From Psoroptes ovis (lineage: Eukaryota; Arthropoda; Arachnida; Sarcoptiformes; Psoroptidae), in assembly GCA_002943765.1 (NCBI GenBank), contig PQWQ01000013.1, positions 1,426,001-1,490,000 on the forward strand: DNA of 64,000 nucleotides, in the 5' to 3' direction. The stretch's first letter is position 1. Each line of letters opens with the position of its first letter. The translations under genes and the position numbers were made by a program. Positions 49,591 to 60,730 of the stretch are shown piece after piece. The notes under the pieces were generated by a model, which saw only the letters and a list, made by a program, of their open reading frames with translations, was not told the origin of the DNA and ran no database searches.

Positions 49591-50280
49591 ATGAGACCAT
49601 TAACCGATGAAGAAACCAGATTAGTATTTGAAAAGCTTTCAAAATAGTAAGTTGTTATTATTGATTCATACCGAACATTTTGATTGATTAATTTAAATTT
49701 TTCTTGTTCTCATTTAGTATTGGTGAAAATGTAAAATGCTTATTAGATCGACCTGAAGGTATTTACTCGTTTCGTTTACATAAAGAACGTGTTTTCTATG
49801 CAAGTGAACGTATGATTAAACTAGCAGCTACTATTGCACGCGAAAATTTGGTGTCATTCGGTACTTGTATAGGAAAATTTACAAAAACACGTAAATTTCG
49901 TTTAAATATAACGGCATTGGAATTTTTAGCTCCGTATGCCAAGGTAAAATTGATTTAAATTTTATATAAATCAAATTAGAAAAAAATTAATCGATTCGAA
50001 TTATTATATTGGAATCTAGTACAAAGTATGGCTGAAACCAAACGCAGAGCAACAATTTTTATATGGAAATCATATTTTAAAATCTGGTCTTTCGAGAATC
50101 AGTGATAATACTGAACAATATCAAGGTGTCATAATTTATTCAATGAATGATTTACCTCTTGGTTTTGGTGTTGCTGCAAAATCATCGGCTGATATACGTG
50201 TAGCTGATCCGATGGTAATCGTTATATTTCATCAAGCTGATAGAGGCGAATATCTCCGTAATGAAGATTTTATGTCATGA
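49591..50280 (+). CDS. NIP7: 60S ribosome subunit biogenesis protein NIP7, 180 aa
   Basis: Three exons: 49591-49646, 49718-49943 and 50020-50280, joined in phase. The product begins [19 protein letters not shown], continues [20 protein letters not shown], and ends in a PUA RNA-binding domain: [33 protein letters not shown]-like [16 protein letters not shown]. Its length of 180 residues is exactly that of animal NIP7. It acts in the nucleolus in 27S pre-rRNA processing and 60S assembly. The ATG at 49591 gives the canonical start. It is head-to-head with UQCC1 and 265 bases upstream of EMC10 on the same strand. Confidence 0.96.
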
Positions 50281-50545
50281 TTTGTTTTTATTTATTATTA
50301 TTTCAAATAAATTTTGTAAAATAAAACCTGGAAATAAAAAAATTCTCGAAAATTTTGAGTCTTAAATATTTTTAGCCGCAATAATTTAAAAAAAAAATCG
50401 AGAAAATTTTCGGAAATTTAGGCGCAGGAAAATTTTTCAGAAACTTTCTGACATGAAGTTGATGTAAATAAAAATCCAAAATTAATATTTCTGTCCAAAA
50501 TAATTGATATTTCATGGTTAATGAAAGTTTAAATAGAAATCAAAG

Positions 50546-53500
50546 ATGAAATCAAATCAAATAATGAATTTATTCATATCGTTCATGATTTGTATAGCCG
50601 AAGTGGTGAGTAATCAAACAAATTTTCAAATTCATGAAATTAACCTGATTTCTGATTCAAAATAAAGGTTTGCAATCATCAAGCAAATATCATCATAAAC
50701 AATAATAATATTGATGATTATCATCAACAAAATCTGTTAATAAATAATAATAACATCAATAATATTAATAATAATCAGATCAACAATCTAGTCATTATTC
50801 GTTTATATCATTCATTTGATTTGGGTATGCTTATTTTTTTTCAAGGAATATTTTTCAAAATTCATTGAATTCAATTTTCAGAACAAAACTATCAGTATCG
50901 TGGCCTTTTAACCATACAGAATAATGTTCCAATTATTAAACAAGATTTAATCAATGATGAACAATTGCAATCATTAAAAAAATTGGCTATCAATAATGAA
51001 AATTATTATTTAAAAGCTGAAGCATATCAAACATTAGTGTTTGAACATGAAAAGCCATATCAAATATCTAAAACATTTATTCCGGCTGTAAGTTCGAGAT
51101 GAAAAAAAAACATTAATCGATACTAAAATTCAATTTTTCAAAAGTGTTCCTTATTAGAATCCAAGTTGAATGATCAATTATGGATATCACTAGATGTAAA
51201 TTCACGTTTCATTTATTTAATGGCAAATGTACCTAATGCTTATTGTGGTACATCAACAATCGATAATGATTCTTGGTTTATGTCACAATCCAAATCCTTC
51301 AACACTACAGTTTTATATAGTAAAACTGTTATTTCTTCAGGGTATGTTTTAATGAATGAATAATCATTTGATTTCGAAACAATAAGGATAATATTTTTAA
51401 TTTTTAATCATCGATTTCTCTTTCTATGTTAGTGCAAATCTTAGCAGAAATTTTCACGCACAGACTTTTTAACATATTTTCCTAACAATATTGATTTTTA
51501 TTTGTTTTTCTAACCAGTCTTTTTTTTAATAATTCATATTTTCTTTGTTGAAATGATCGATAAATGACAGTATTTCTTCTATGAATAATGATTGCTTTAC
51601 TTTTTTATTTTCCTTGAAATGAAAATAAGAAAGTCATCAATTTATTTTAATGATTATTATCATTTAATAATTATGAATCATGGCATGATTTGGTGGAAAT
51701 TTTCTTTCACTTTTTCTCAGTCATCAAATATACATTTTATCTTTTCTTTGAATATCATAATGATAATTAGCATTATCACATGAAAATACATAAGTTTATT
51801 TTGTTTATTTCTTAGGGTTTGTCAAGTTTGTTTGTTTTTGAATTTTTTTTTTCGTCACTGAAATCTAACATTTGAAAAATAACAAGTGAACACAACGTAT
51901 TCAAGTTTTGTCATTCATTCAACAATTTCAAGTGTGATATAATTTTTTTCAAAATTTTTTTGTGAGAATGTTTAAACGTCCATTCATTTTTATTTTGATT
52001 GTCTCAATTTCTACAAAATTAATAAATGGTCAACTAGACTTCAGCAAAATATATGAACCAGAATATGACGATCCTGATCAAGAACGTACGCTTGTTGAAT
52101 TGATTAATTCACGTGGTTTTGATGTTGAAGAACATTCTATTGAAACCAAAGATGGTTACATATTGCTTGCACATCGTATTGTTTGGCCTCAAAATAGTTC
52201 AAGTGATACACGCAAATTAAAACCAGTTCTATTGCAGCACGGTTTATTTGGTGCTTCATCTGATTTCTGTATTAATTCACCCTTTTTGAGAACTAAAACA
52301 TCAAAATATGGCGATACGATTGCATTCGCTTTGATGCTAACCAAGCGTTATGACGTGTGGTTGGCTAATTCAAGAGGTAATCGCTATTCACAACGTCATC
52401 GTACACGCTCACCAGCTAATCGTGATTTTTGGAATTTTTCATGGGATCAAATGGCTACCGAAGATTTACCAGCCACTATTGAATATATACTGAATGTAAC
52501 AGAACGCAAACAACTTGCATATGTTGGATATTCTCAAGGAACAGCCATCATGTTTACTCTGCTTAGTTTACATCCTGAATATGCAGACATCATTAATCCG
52601 TTCATTGCATTAGCTCCTATTACATATGTTAATGATATTGAATCACCGATAAAATACTTGGCACCGATGGAGCCATTGTTAAGAATTATTGGCGGTGAAT
52701 TTTTGCCATCCAGTGCATTAATCGATCAAATTGCCGATTCATTTTGCAGTTATTCAGAAATACGTTCATTATGTGCAAACGTATTTTTCCTTTTCGGAGG
52801 TTTTGATCGAAAAAATTTGAATGAATCACGAGTAGGTGTTTATTTGCATTTCACACCATCATCAACATCATCATGGGACTTAGTGCATTGGGCACAATTA
52901 GTTAATCGTGGACGTTTTCAACGTTTTGATTATGGTTCATCATCACGTAATTATCGTCATTATAATCAATCAACACCGCCTGATATCCCATTAGAAAAAA
53001 TTCCACCGCATACAAAAATTGCATTATATCAAGGATTAAATGATATATTATCGACACAACCAAATGTTCGACGTTTAAAAAAAATATTACAAAAAACAGG
53101 AGTGAAATTGATTCGTGATTTTGTTATATCAGATCCTCAATGGACACATTTAGATTTTTGTTTCGGAAAAAATTCCGGAACATATTTTATCAACGATATG
53201 ATTGATACATTAGATAAATATTCAAATTAGATATATGTCGGAAATTGATTTTAATTGTTACAGTTTTCTCGAAAAGATAACAATATCTTTGAAATCTCTT
53301 TTTGACATTCTATTTCTCATTTTTTTCTTCTGAACAATCTCTTTATTGCCATAATCTTAGCATTTTTTTTTTATTGTAACTCTTCAATACAATTTAGCAC
53401 ATTTTTAATTTTTTTTTTGTTCTTATTTACCTTCTGCGTCAAATTAAAAACTCACATGTTTTGTATTTGAAAATTAAATTTATTATATTTTTTCGAAAAT

Positions 53501-53753
53501 TTATTTTTAAAAAAATAGACCAGAAACAAAAACATATTTAGCACGTGTTGAACAACAAAGACAGGAAAAATTACGTGGCAATAAACAAGATAATCGATCG
53601 TTTTTTGCAAAATATGTATGTATTGTGAATATAATTGTCAATTCAAATTAATAATCATTTGGTTTCATTTTTTAGTGGATGTATATTGTATTCGCCATGT
53701 TTTTCCTAATAATATCATCATCAATGAATCAAGAGGCTGGTGGCCAAAGATAA
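50546..53753 (+). CDS. EMC10: ER membrane protein complex subunit 10, 264 aa
   Basis: Six exons: 50546-50605, 50668-50824, 50882-51087, 51145-51341, 53519-53615 and 53676-53753. All phases match. Exon 1 is a signal peptide (NLFISFMICIAEV). Exon 2 has an Asn-rich linker. The lumenal domain includes LYHSFDL, FIPACSLLESKLNDQLWISL and NVPNAYCG. Exons 5-6 give PETKTYLARVEQQRQEKL, NRSFFAKY and the membrane anchor WMYIVFAMFFLII, all typical of EMC10. Human EMC10 is about the same length (262). The EMC inserts tail-anchored and multi-span proteins into the ER membrane. Four introns are 57-63 bases, but intron 4 is 2177 bases and contains a complete acid-lipase gene on the same strand. Confidence 0.93.
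51342..51967. promoter_or_regulatory. EMC10 intron 4 upstream of the nested lipase
   Basis: 626 bases of AT-rich intron with no coding frame of note. As the lipase has its own ATG and signal peptide, its promoter and 5' UTR must lie here unless it is made from an EMC10 transcript. No clear core promoter motif is visible. Confidence 0.4.
51968..53230 (+). CDS. Acid lipase of the lysosomal/gastric lipase family, 420 aa, nested in EMC10 intron 4
   Basis: A single exon. A signal peptide runs to about residue 22 (FIFILIVSISTKLING). The protein then shows the acid-lipase (LIPA/LIPF) pattern: GFDVEEHSIETKDGYIL; LLQHGLFGASSDF with the oxyanion His-Gly; DVWLANSRGNRYS; WNFSWDQMA; nucleophile Ser189 in GYSQGT; Asp359 in GLNDILS; and His394 in THLDF. 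Length matches the family (about 400). Family members hydrolyse triglycerides and cholesteryl esters in lysosomes or digestive fluid; the cell location here is inferred from the signal peptide. An upstream GTG two codons earlier is in frame, but the ATG at 51968 is the sensible start. The gene lies wholly inside an EMC10 intron, same strand, and has no introns, which is compatible with a retrocopy. Confidence 0.92.
   Translation: MFKRPFIFILIVSISTKLINGQLDFSKIYEPEYDDPDQERTLVELINSRGFDVEEHSIETKDGYILLAHRIVWPQNSSSDTRKLKPVLLQHGLFGASSDFCINSPFLRTKTSKYGDTIAFALMLTKRYDVWLANSRGNRYSQRHRTRSPANRDFWNFSWDQMATEDLPATIEYILNVTERKQLAYVGYSQGTAIMFTLLSLHPEYADIINPFIALAPITYVNDIESPIKYLAPMEPLLRIIGGEFLPSSALIDQIADSFCSYSEIRSLCANVFFLFGGFDRKNLNESRVGVYLHFTPSSTSSWDLVHWAQLVNRGRFQRFDYGSSSRNYRHYNQSTPPDIPLEKIPPHTKIALYQGLNDILSTQPNVRRLKKILQKTGVKLIRDFVISDPQWTHLDFCFGKNSGTYFINDMIDTLDKYSN
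53231..53518. other. Lipase 3' UTR and end of EMC10 intron 4
   Basis: 288 bases of AT-rich DNA ending in the EMC10 exon 5 acceptor. A lipase poly-A site should lie here, but none of the A/T-rich candidates stands out. Confidence 0.35.
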
Positions 53754-53870
53754 ATTTGTGAATATCATCTATTTGAATTTGTAATAATTATGATCATAAT
53801 TTATATTTGTATTTTTAATGAATAAACAATTCTTAAATTCATATATTTTTAACATTTCAATGAAAAATCA

Positions 53871-55172
53871 TCATTCCATATTTATCATCGTGTTTGATTT
53901 GTCATCATCGTTATTATTTTCATTGATGAAATCACCATCGACATTGTTATTATTATTTACGGTCATAAATTTTTTCAGAGCGGATTCATTTTGTGTATTT
54001 TTACATATTTCTGTTAATAATTGTCCCAAAAATAAATGATCAACATTGTTGGCGATCAAATTTAAAAAGAACCAATCGGAAATTTTCAATCTTATCAAAA
54101 GATTGACCATCGCTTGGTCATTTTCAATATTTTCTAATGACTTCATGATTGATGAATCATTGAGGAATTTGGTTAGCAATTTCGGCCAAAATATTTGCGC
54201 TATACGGTAAAAAAATGTCAATATAAATGCCAGAATCATTGATACAATCCAGAACCAAATGAATAGAAAAAATTTATCATTGAAAATATTCATAGGTAAC
54301 ATGCATAATGAATCTATAATTTCTGATGATCCGGATGGACCATAACGACGGTATTCACATTTTGTCATGCGTGGAAATATCTAATGAAGTAATTAATCTG
54401 GAAAATCAACGATTTCCATAGTTATAAAACTTACCATACTAATTGGATTTAATTCCTGATTTTCATTATTCTTTTCTCTTGATAAAAATGTTTCGATAGC
54501 ATCAAAACCATATGTTAAATAGCGTCCATTGAAAATTAGATTCAATGTATACATTTGAATGAATAAATTGATGAATGATATGAATTCACAGAAAAAATAA
54601 CCGTACATATAGCGATCATTCGAGCCAAATGATGTCACAACATAATTAGCGATGCGTTTTAATTTAATATATTCCGATGATTGTGTGTGTTGATGATCAA
54701 CAAGCATATCAGCATGTGATACTAATGAACGTATACGATGACATTCTAATTTTTTCCATAACCAATGTGGAAAATAGAACCATAAACCGCCAATAAAATA
54801 GATAACCCAAAGCCAATGATAATAATCGATGAAAATTCGTTCAAGTTGATGATGATTATTATGATCACGATATGAAATTATACCAGGGAATATATTGTTA
54901 GATGCTTTTGATGATTTAATATTTTTCGATTCAGAATAAACAATATATGTTGCATGTATCAAACAAAATGTGTTGAGAAATTCTTCATCAATTTTCGTTG
55001 ATGAACTATCGCAATTGATTAACTTGCCGATTAATTGATTTGAGCAAACAACAATTAAACCGGCCAACATAATAATAGCTGTCATACGGCAAACAATGCC
55101 AAAAACAAGACCATCGATCGATAATGATCGACGCTGTAAGAAAGAAAGTAAAGCACGAAGTTCATCGAACAT
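53871..55172 (-). CDS. Innexin gap-junction protein, 415 aa
   Basis: Two minus-strand exons: 55172-54435 and 54380-53871, phase 0, with a 54-base intron. Four membrane spans are visible: about 28-45 (MTAIIMLAGLIVV), about 120-140 with the innexin signature YYHWLWVIYFIGGLWFYFP (the family's YYQW motif), about 205-225, and FFLFIWFWIVSMILAFILTFF in exon 2. A conserved Cys pair in the second extracellular loop surrounds YRRYGPSGSSEI. The N terminus MFDELRALLSF and the acidic, Asn-rich cytoplasmic tail fit the family. Innexins form hemichannels and gap junctions in invertebrates. The paralogue cannot be named from sequence alone. The 3' end is 117 bases from the convergent EMC10 stop. Confidence 0.92.
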
Positions 55173-55363
55173 TTTTATTTTGGATCGTTCAATTTCGAAA
55201 ACCTATGAAACACATAGTCGATGCAATGAAATAGAAAATAAAATGAATTTTTTCAATGCTAAATTCGAAATTGATGATTATATCAAATTTTCAATCGAAC
55301 TTTTACTAGGATTTTCGAACAATTTTAAAACGTTCACGTTGAACAATGTTAACATGCAATAAT

Positions 55364-57280
55364 TCAATCTAAATCATCAATATTAAACAATTCCTTAGAT
55401 TCTCTGAGTTTTTGACGATATCTTCTCATGTATTCAGCTTTTTTTGCTTTTCTCAAGACATATGCACTATCAGAATCATCACTGATAGCTAAATAAAATA
55501 ATGCAAATTTTTAGATTAAAATTGAATTCACAATTTTAAATTATTTACCACAATTATTGTCGACTATTTGTGGAATATAAATTCTTGATAATGTTTGTTC
55601 ATTGTTAGTGATTTTATCAATTGATTGGACTGAAGATGTCGATGGTGGTGTAATCGTTGAAACAAAACCATTTATATGCATTGTTTCCATCGAAACATTT
55701 GCTAATTGTCCGTTGATTTTATTAGAATTTGATGATTTTATTATCAATTTTTTATTAGTTGCATTTAATTTCACTGGATATGTTTTTGAATTATTTTCGT
55801 TTGATTTTGAAATTTGAGATCTATCGTTATCAGGTACACTGATTATTTCATCTTCTGAATCGTCCTCGATTTTGATTACTTCAGGGATAGATTTTTCACT
55901 CGGAAGTGTATTAGATGATTTCTTATGATTATTGATTGATTGTGAATTTCCTGCTTTGAATGTTACAGCTGAACTAGTTGCGGCAGTTGTCGGTGATGAT
56001 GCAGGTTTAGCTATTGATAATGGGATATTTCTGATCATAGGTATCTGCAATTTACCATCTTTTTGAACAATGATTGGTTTCGAGTTTAACAGCAAAATTT
56101 TTCCAGAGAATGTGCCATTTGTCTTCGATGATGAGGGAGTGGATGCGGACGGTAATGAGATTTTTGCTTTAATATTAGGATATGGTCTTACGGTACCAGA
56201 GTTGGTTGTTTGACCGCATACTATTTTTTGTGTTTGCTGATTGATAGTATTTTTATCAATACTTTTTCTGAGGATTACAGGTCGTATGACTGTAACGTTT
56301 GAAGTTGGTGGCTGTTCCGAATTTACCATGTTTGTTTTACAATTTGATGAAATTTTCATCTTCTGATGATGATTATTACTAATATCAGCATTCATCGTCG
56401 ATATGAAATTGTTTGGATTACAATTGATAATCATTTGTTCAACATCTTTCGATGATAAAGGTAATTTTGATGCATCGCCTGATGAGAATTTCAAAATTTT
56501 ACTTTTTTCATTGTTATTATGATTATTATTAACTGTAGATTTTTCATTTTTATCTTTTTTCAATCCAACATTTTTCATTGGTGACAATGAATACGGATTT
56601 TTATTAATATTAGACGGAGAATTGCGAAGTGTACATAAGCGTTTTGGTCTATCTTTTGTCGAAGCCCATGAATTCATTCCCAAATCGTCATCATTTTCAT
56701 TTGATAATGGAGAAAGTTTTTTTTTATTGTTCGAACTTGATTGATTGTCAACCTTTTTTGATTTATTATTAGCATTATCATCAAAATTTTCGTTGCTATT
56801 GACAATATCATTTATACTTTCATTATTATCATCACTATCAATACTATTATTATTTTCATTATTGTCACTTAACTTATTCAAGTCATGTATGAATATTTTG
56901 TCCAAATAATAATGTTTCAAATTTCTCCAAGTTTTGAATTTTCTATTTCTATAATTTTTAATATGGCTCAAATCATTGATACCATTATTACTCATTATAT
57001 GAACATATAATCTATCTAATTTATTTGAAAATAATTCGGAATCATATTTCATTTGTTTATATTCATTTTCATTGAACATTAATTGTATAATATTATTATA
57101 AAAATATAATAATTGAATTTTTTTGTCATTTTTATCATTTTTGTTAACATTATTATTTTCATTATGGTCAATTGAAATCGTAGATGAATTCATTGTACCA
57201 AATGTAGCTTTGTTGATATTGACGTTTGGTGATTCTGATTGTGAAATTTTTTTATCATCAATTTTTTTTCGTTTGACCAT
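55364..57280 (-). CDS. Orphan low-complexity, probably nuclear protein, 618 aa
   Basis: Two minus-strand exons: 57280-55549 and 55488-55364, separated by a 60-base GT..AG intron. The N terminus is basic (MVKRKKIDDKK). Residues around 60-140 look ordered: LYFYNNIIQLMFNENEYKQM and FKTWRNLKHYYLDKIF. Asn/Asp-rich disorder follows, then a middle with ASTKDRPKRLCTLRNSPS and several Thr/Val/Pro stretches. An acidic patch (IKIEDDSEDEIISV) resembles a SUMO-interaction or sumoylation context. The short last exon encodes a basic helix KKAEYMRRYRQKLRESK. No catalytic domain or family was recognised. The basic ends and acidic patch suggest a chromatin or transcription protein, but that is a guess. It may be missing upstream exons. 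Confidence 0.7.
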
Positions 57281-58149
57281 TTTTAATATTTATTTCATTC
57301 TTATGCATCGAATTTTTAGTATAATTAATTTATTGAATGTAAAAATAAAAATATAATTCAATTAATAACTTGGAATATCATAATTGATTGAGAATTACCT
57401 TTAGATGGTCAAAAAACACAATTTGATCGTTTTTTAAATCATAATCTTAATTCTGATCTGTATGTGTGCGTTATTTTTTTATATTCTTAATTCTGATTCA
57501 AAATTCAAAGAATAAACATTTGATAAAATTCATAATCAAATCATAAATTTTTCGATTAAAATCATAATCAAAAGCGAAGAAAATAATAAAAAATACTCGA
57601 TACAAATGCTTATGCTTTGTGTGCTTGCTTGTCCCTATGCTTTTTCCATATTTATTTCTGTATACACAAATATGAATAAACAAATACAATTTGTGGCACT
57701 TTTCTTAGTATTTTGCGCTATTTCTATGCTACTAAAGCATGCGTAATGGCCCTTTCAAAATTTGAATGTGCTGCCATCATCATCGCCACCAATCGAAATT
57801 CACGCAATCGCATTTTGTATTGGCGCAAAAGTAATTGCGCAAAACACTCACGGGATTGAGGCAGGATTTTCATGTTGGAGAAGCATAGGCAAATTTTTTT
57901 TTCTTACGTCCTACCACAAAATGAGGCGTCAACAAATTGAAATTTTTTAAAATTCGTACGCGCGAAAAAAATTTCAGCATTTTTCCCCCAAAATGTGGGG
58001 GCGAAATTCAAAAAGTACTATTTCTACCTATTGAGGATAACTCAATTGAGTCAAATTTTTGAATTTGAAAAAATTAATAATTTTCAAATTAATTTTTTGT
58101 GATTTATGATTATTTGAATAATTTAATCGATTAATCATATAAATTATAA
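57281..58149. other. Left flank of a mobile-element relic
   Basis: Contains the promoter side of the minus-strand orphan, then from about 57720 a patch of visibly higher GC, unlike the surrounding DNA. In it are a hairpin with a six-base stem at 57985-58001 (CCCCCA/TGGGGG), a repeated GCGCAAAA at about 57823 and 57837, and CGCATTTTG near 57809. The GC shift suggests inserted DNA. Confidence 0.4.
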
Positions 58150-58907
58150 GGGTTTATATTCGCTGGCATTCGAGTCCGAGGAAAAGGAATGCAAAAGTTA
58201 GAATTTGCAACTCGATTCATCGAAATGTTTACGGAAAAGATCATGAATAATCGCAACGAATTTGATCTATATATCTCATTTTTTTATCATCTTCATATTT
58301 ATTAGACTCGTCAAATATCGAAGAACTGAAATTGGCATCTTTAGATTTAACCAGAGAATGTGTAAAAAACAAACTCATGATCCCTAAAATTCATTTCATG
58401 GTACACTATGCAAAAATGATTGAATATTATGGCCCACTGCGAAGATATAGCACGGAGAAATATGAACGTAAACATTCATTTTTGAAACAGCTTCTAAGCA
58501 CGTCGAGAAACTACCTGAATCTCCCCTTCTCAGTGTCTAAAAAAAACCAAACATTGCAGGTGTTCTTAGCCGATGAAGAGGATCAAGCGACAGAAGGGAC
58601 AGATATGGAAATACCGGCAAAATATCATCCTTTCAAGTTATGTCACAACATTGCTCGCGCCGTTTTGAATACAATTTCGAATACAAGAACCGATTTTATG
58701 GAGGCCGTTAGTTTTTCAAGACAAGATGGACAGGTGAAGGTGGTTGGAAAAGTATGGTCGCTAGAAAATCGAGATGGAGATTTGAACATTCACCGTGTAT
58801 ATCTTAAAACGGCAATGGACTCGTTTTCCTTGAATGAATTATCGCACCATAATTCATTCATATTCGAGTTAAATGGCTCATATTATGTCAATCATACGAT
58901 CAAATAA
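58150..58907 (+). pseudogene. Transposase-derived C-terminal fragment (DNA-transposon relic)
   Basis: The frame ending at 58905-58907 contains IPKIHFMVHYAKMIEYYGPL, then RYSTEKYERKHSFLKQ and SRNYLNLPFSVSKKNQ. This pattern (Lys-X-His-Phe, His-Tyr, Gly-Pro-Leu, Tyr-Glu-X-Lys-His) is what I associate with the C-terminal part of large CACTA/tnp2-like transposases in animals; the family call is from memory and tentative. The frame is open from about 58302 with no plausible start, and an upstream stretch in another reading (GMQKLEFATRFIEMFTEKIM) runs into a stop at TATTAG near 58302, which could be a splice acceptor or a break. The N-terminal catalytic part is missing. Base composition is richer in GC than the neighbours, as expected for a transferred or inserted element. 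Confidence 0.45.
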
Positions 58908-59792
58908 AATAAAACATTTTTTGGACTAACAGCCTAAGCCGATGGTTAAGAAAAAATGCAAATACACTACAATTTGTTATGTTCATTGCGTCAATTACCA
59001 TTGCTATATTCGGTGTTTTAATAATAAACTGTATATTTATGAAAAAAGATTGATTGCACCAATTCTTTGTTTAAAGTTGTTTTCTTTGACTGGAAATGAT
59101 TGATCTTTGACTTTTACTCTAAACCGAAATTACAGTTGATATCAGAATTATTAGAAAATGATATTTGTCGCGCAACACTCGAATCATCGCAATAAATAAA
59201 ACGAATGTCTTGCGACAATTATTATGGGAAGCTTTAAACGCACCAAGCGAGCGCAAAATGCGGGATTGAAATGCGTTCAAAATGAGGGGGTTTGAAATAC
59301 GTTTATTTATTCTAATTAAAAATAATGAAATTACAAAATATTACAATAATACAAAAATTAAGGAAAAATCATAACTTACGTCGTGGGCTTCTTGGTCATC
59401 AAACTTTAGACATTATCATTGCATACTTTACTTTGAAATGTGACCAAGAGCCTACGAACGTAGCATTTAAATATGTTTTTTTGGTTACTTTAGGTATGTG
59501 GTATGTTTGTTTGTGTCCTTGAGAATTATCTTGCATTACATTGTGTTTATGTGTTTGTATGGTCAATGTTGTTTGTGTTGCTTTGATGATATGACAAAAG
59601 GGTTACTTTGGTACTTTAAAATGATTTTGCATATGTTGATGATGATAATATAAACTTTTGACAATATTTTTCTTAAACTTATTTCCAAGGATGAAGGTTG
59701 CCTACGTGACCTTTTACTCGTCACACGACAGATATTTTTATTAAAAATTACAAATATTTTTTTGAAAATCATAAATATTTATATTTTTGTTT
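58908..59792. other. Right flank of the transposase relic
   Basis: 885 bases. A GC-richer patch near 59215-59300 holds CAAAATGCG at about 59255, the reverse complement of CGCATTTTG near 57809, a possible pair of decayed terminal inverted repeats about 1.45 kb apart. The short frame at 59325-59522 has no support. The rest is AT-rich 3' flank of the Ig-domain gene. Confidence 0.35.
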
Positions 59793-60494
59793 TTAAAGAT
59801 GTGTATCTTCTGCTGACACATATGAACCATCTGAGCAACTAGGCTCACCATCGGAGCCAGCGGGCTCACTTTCAGAGCTTATCATTTCATTTTCATTTTG
59901 CATTGATTTCAAGATCCGTTTGCGATATTTTAGAATTATTGTCACTATTGTTATCAAAAAAGTGAGTAAAGAAATCCCGATTGAAATATAGACATATATA
60001 TTTTTATCATCTTGATGATTAATTACTTGATCATCGTAATCTAAATTTATTCAGAGAAAGAAAAAACGTTAATCATAATGTTGATAGGGTCAACAGAAAC
60101 ACTTACGATCATCATCATCATTGGGATTTTTCTCTCCCCAAAACTCGACAAACACTTGCTTCGTTTTCTTGATCGAGCGACACGTATATCTAATTTTTGG
60201 TTTGAAATAGATTATTTCAATACGATTACGGATGAAACTACCAGTTTCACCAACGGTTCCTTTGATTGGGGTTTCGTCTTCATCTTCAGGCGAGAAACCA
60301 AACCATTTTAATATAGACGATTTATCGTCGCTAATGCATGTCAGATTGTATTTTTGTCCAATTTTGAAGGGGCCAATATACTCGTTGTCAATGATTTCAC
60401 CGTTTTCATTTATAATGTTCAAATCTAACATTGATTCGTTTATGATCGGTTTGATCATCATTATGATGATGATATATATCAAAACAGTTTTCAT
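59793..60494 (-). CDS. Single-pass membrane protein with one immunoglobulin-like domain, 211 aa
   Basis: Two minus-strand exons: 60494-60107 and 60040-59793, 66-base intron, phases matching (NPNDDDD-HYDDQ). The start at 60494 gives a good signal peptide (MKTVLIYIIIIMMIKPI); an ATG 60 bases upstream adds a second hydrophobic run and is less likely. The ectodomain of about 85 residues has the Ig pattern Cys (KYNLTCISD), Trp (LKWFGFS) and Cys (RYTCRS). A membrane span follows in exon 2 (about 141-163), then a basic stop-transfer (LKYRKRILK) and a Ser/Glu-rich tail ending EDTHL. No family could be named. It looks like a small cell-surface receptor or decoy. A copia LTR starts 236 bases upstream in the opposite direction. 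Confidence 0.7.
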
Positions 60495-60730
60495 TTTTTC
60501 AATAAATTTATAAATGTTGATGATGATGGTGATGATTATTATTATTGGATTCAATTAAAAAAAATGATTTTCTTATTATTATAAATCAAAAGAATGATTT
60601 TTGAGATTTCGAATAGCGAAAAAAAGAAAAGAATTGGAAACAATAAGGAAATTCGAATTGAATTTTTCAAAGAATTTGAAAATTCAAATTTTCGAAAATT
60701 CTCATGACCATTCGTAAAGGACGTATGGCC
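60495..60730 (-). promoter_or_regulatory. Upstream region of the Ig-domain gene, interrupted by a copia insertion
   Basis: 236 bases between the Ig-domain start and the copia LTR. Any promoter elements further upstream are now separated by the retrotransposon. Confidence 0.4.

Noticed and set aside
51968..53230. Acid lipase as horizontally acquired from bacteria because it lacks introns
   Set aside because: The motifs are those of the animal LIPA/LIPF family, it has a eukaryotic signal peptide and its base use matches host genes. Several other genes here are also intronless.
55096..55362. Plus-strand frame of 88 codons at the innexin start
   Set aside because: It is antisense to the innexin N terminus and has no similarity to anything recognised.
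59325..59522. 65-codon frame between the transposase relic and the Ig gene
   Set aside because: No domain, no splice sites that extend it, and no clear start context. It may be remnant transposon sequence but cannot be supported.
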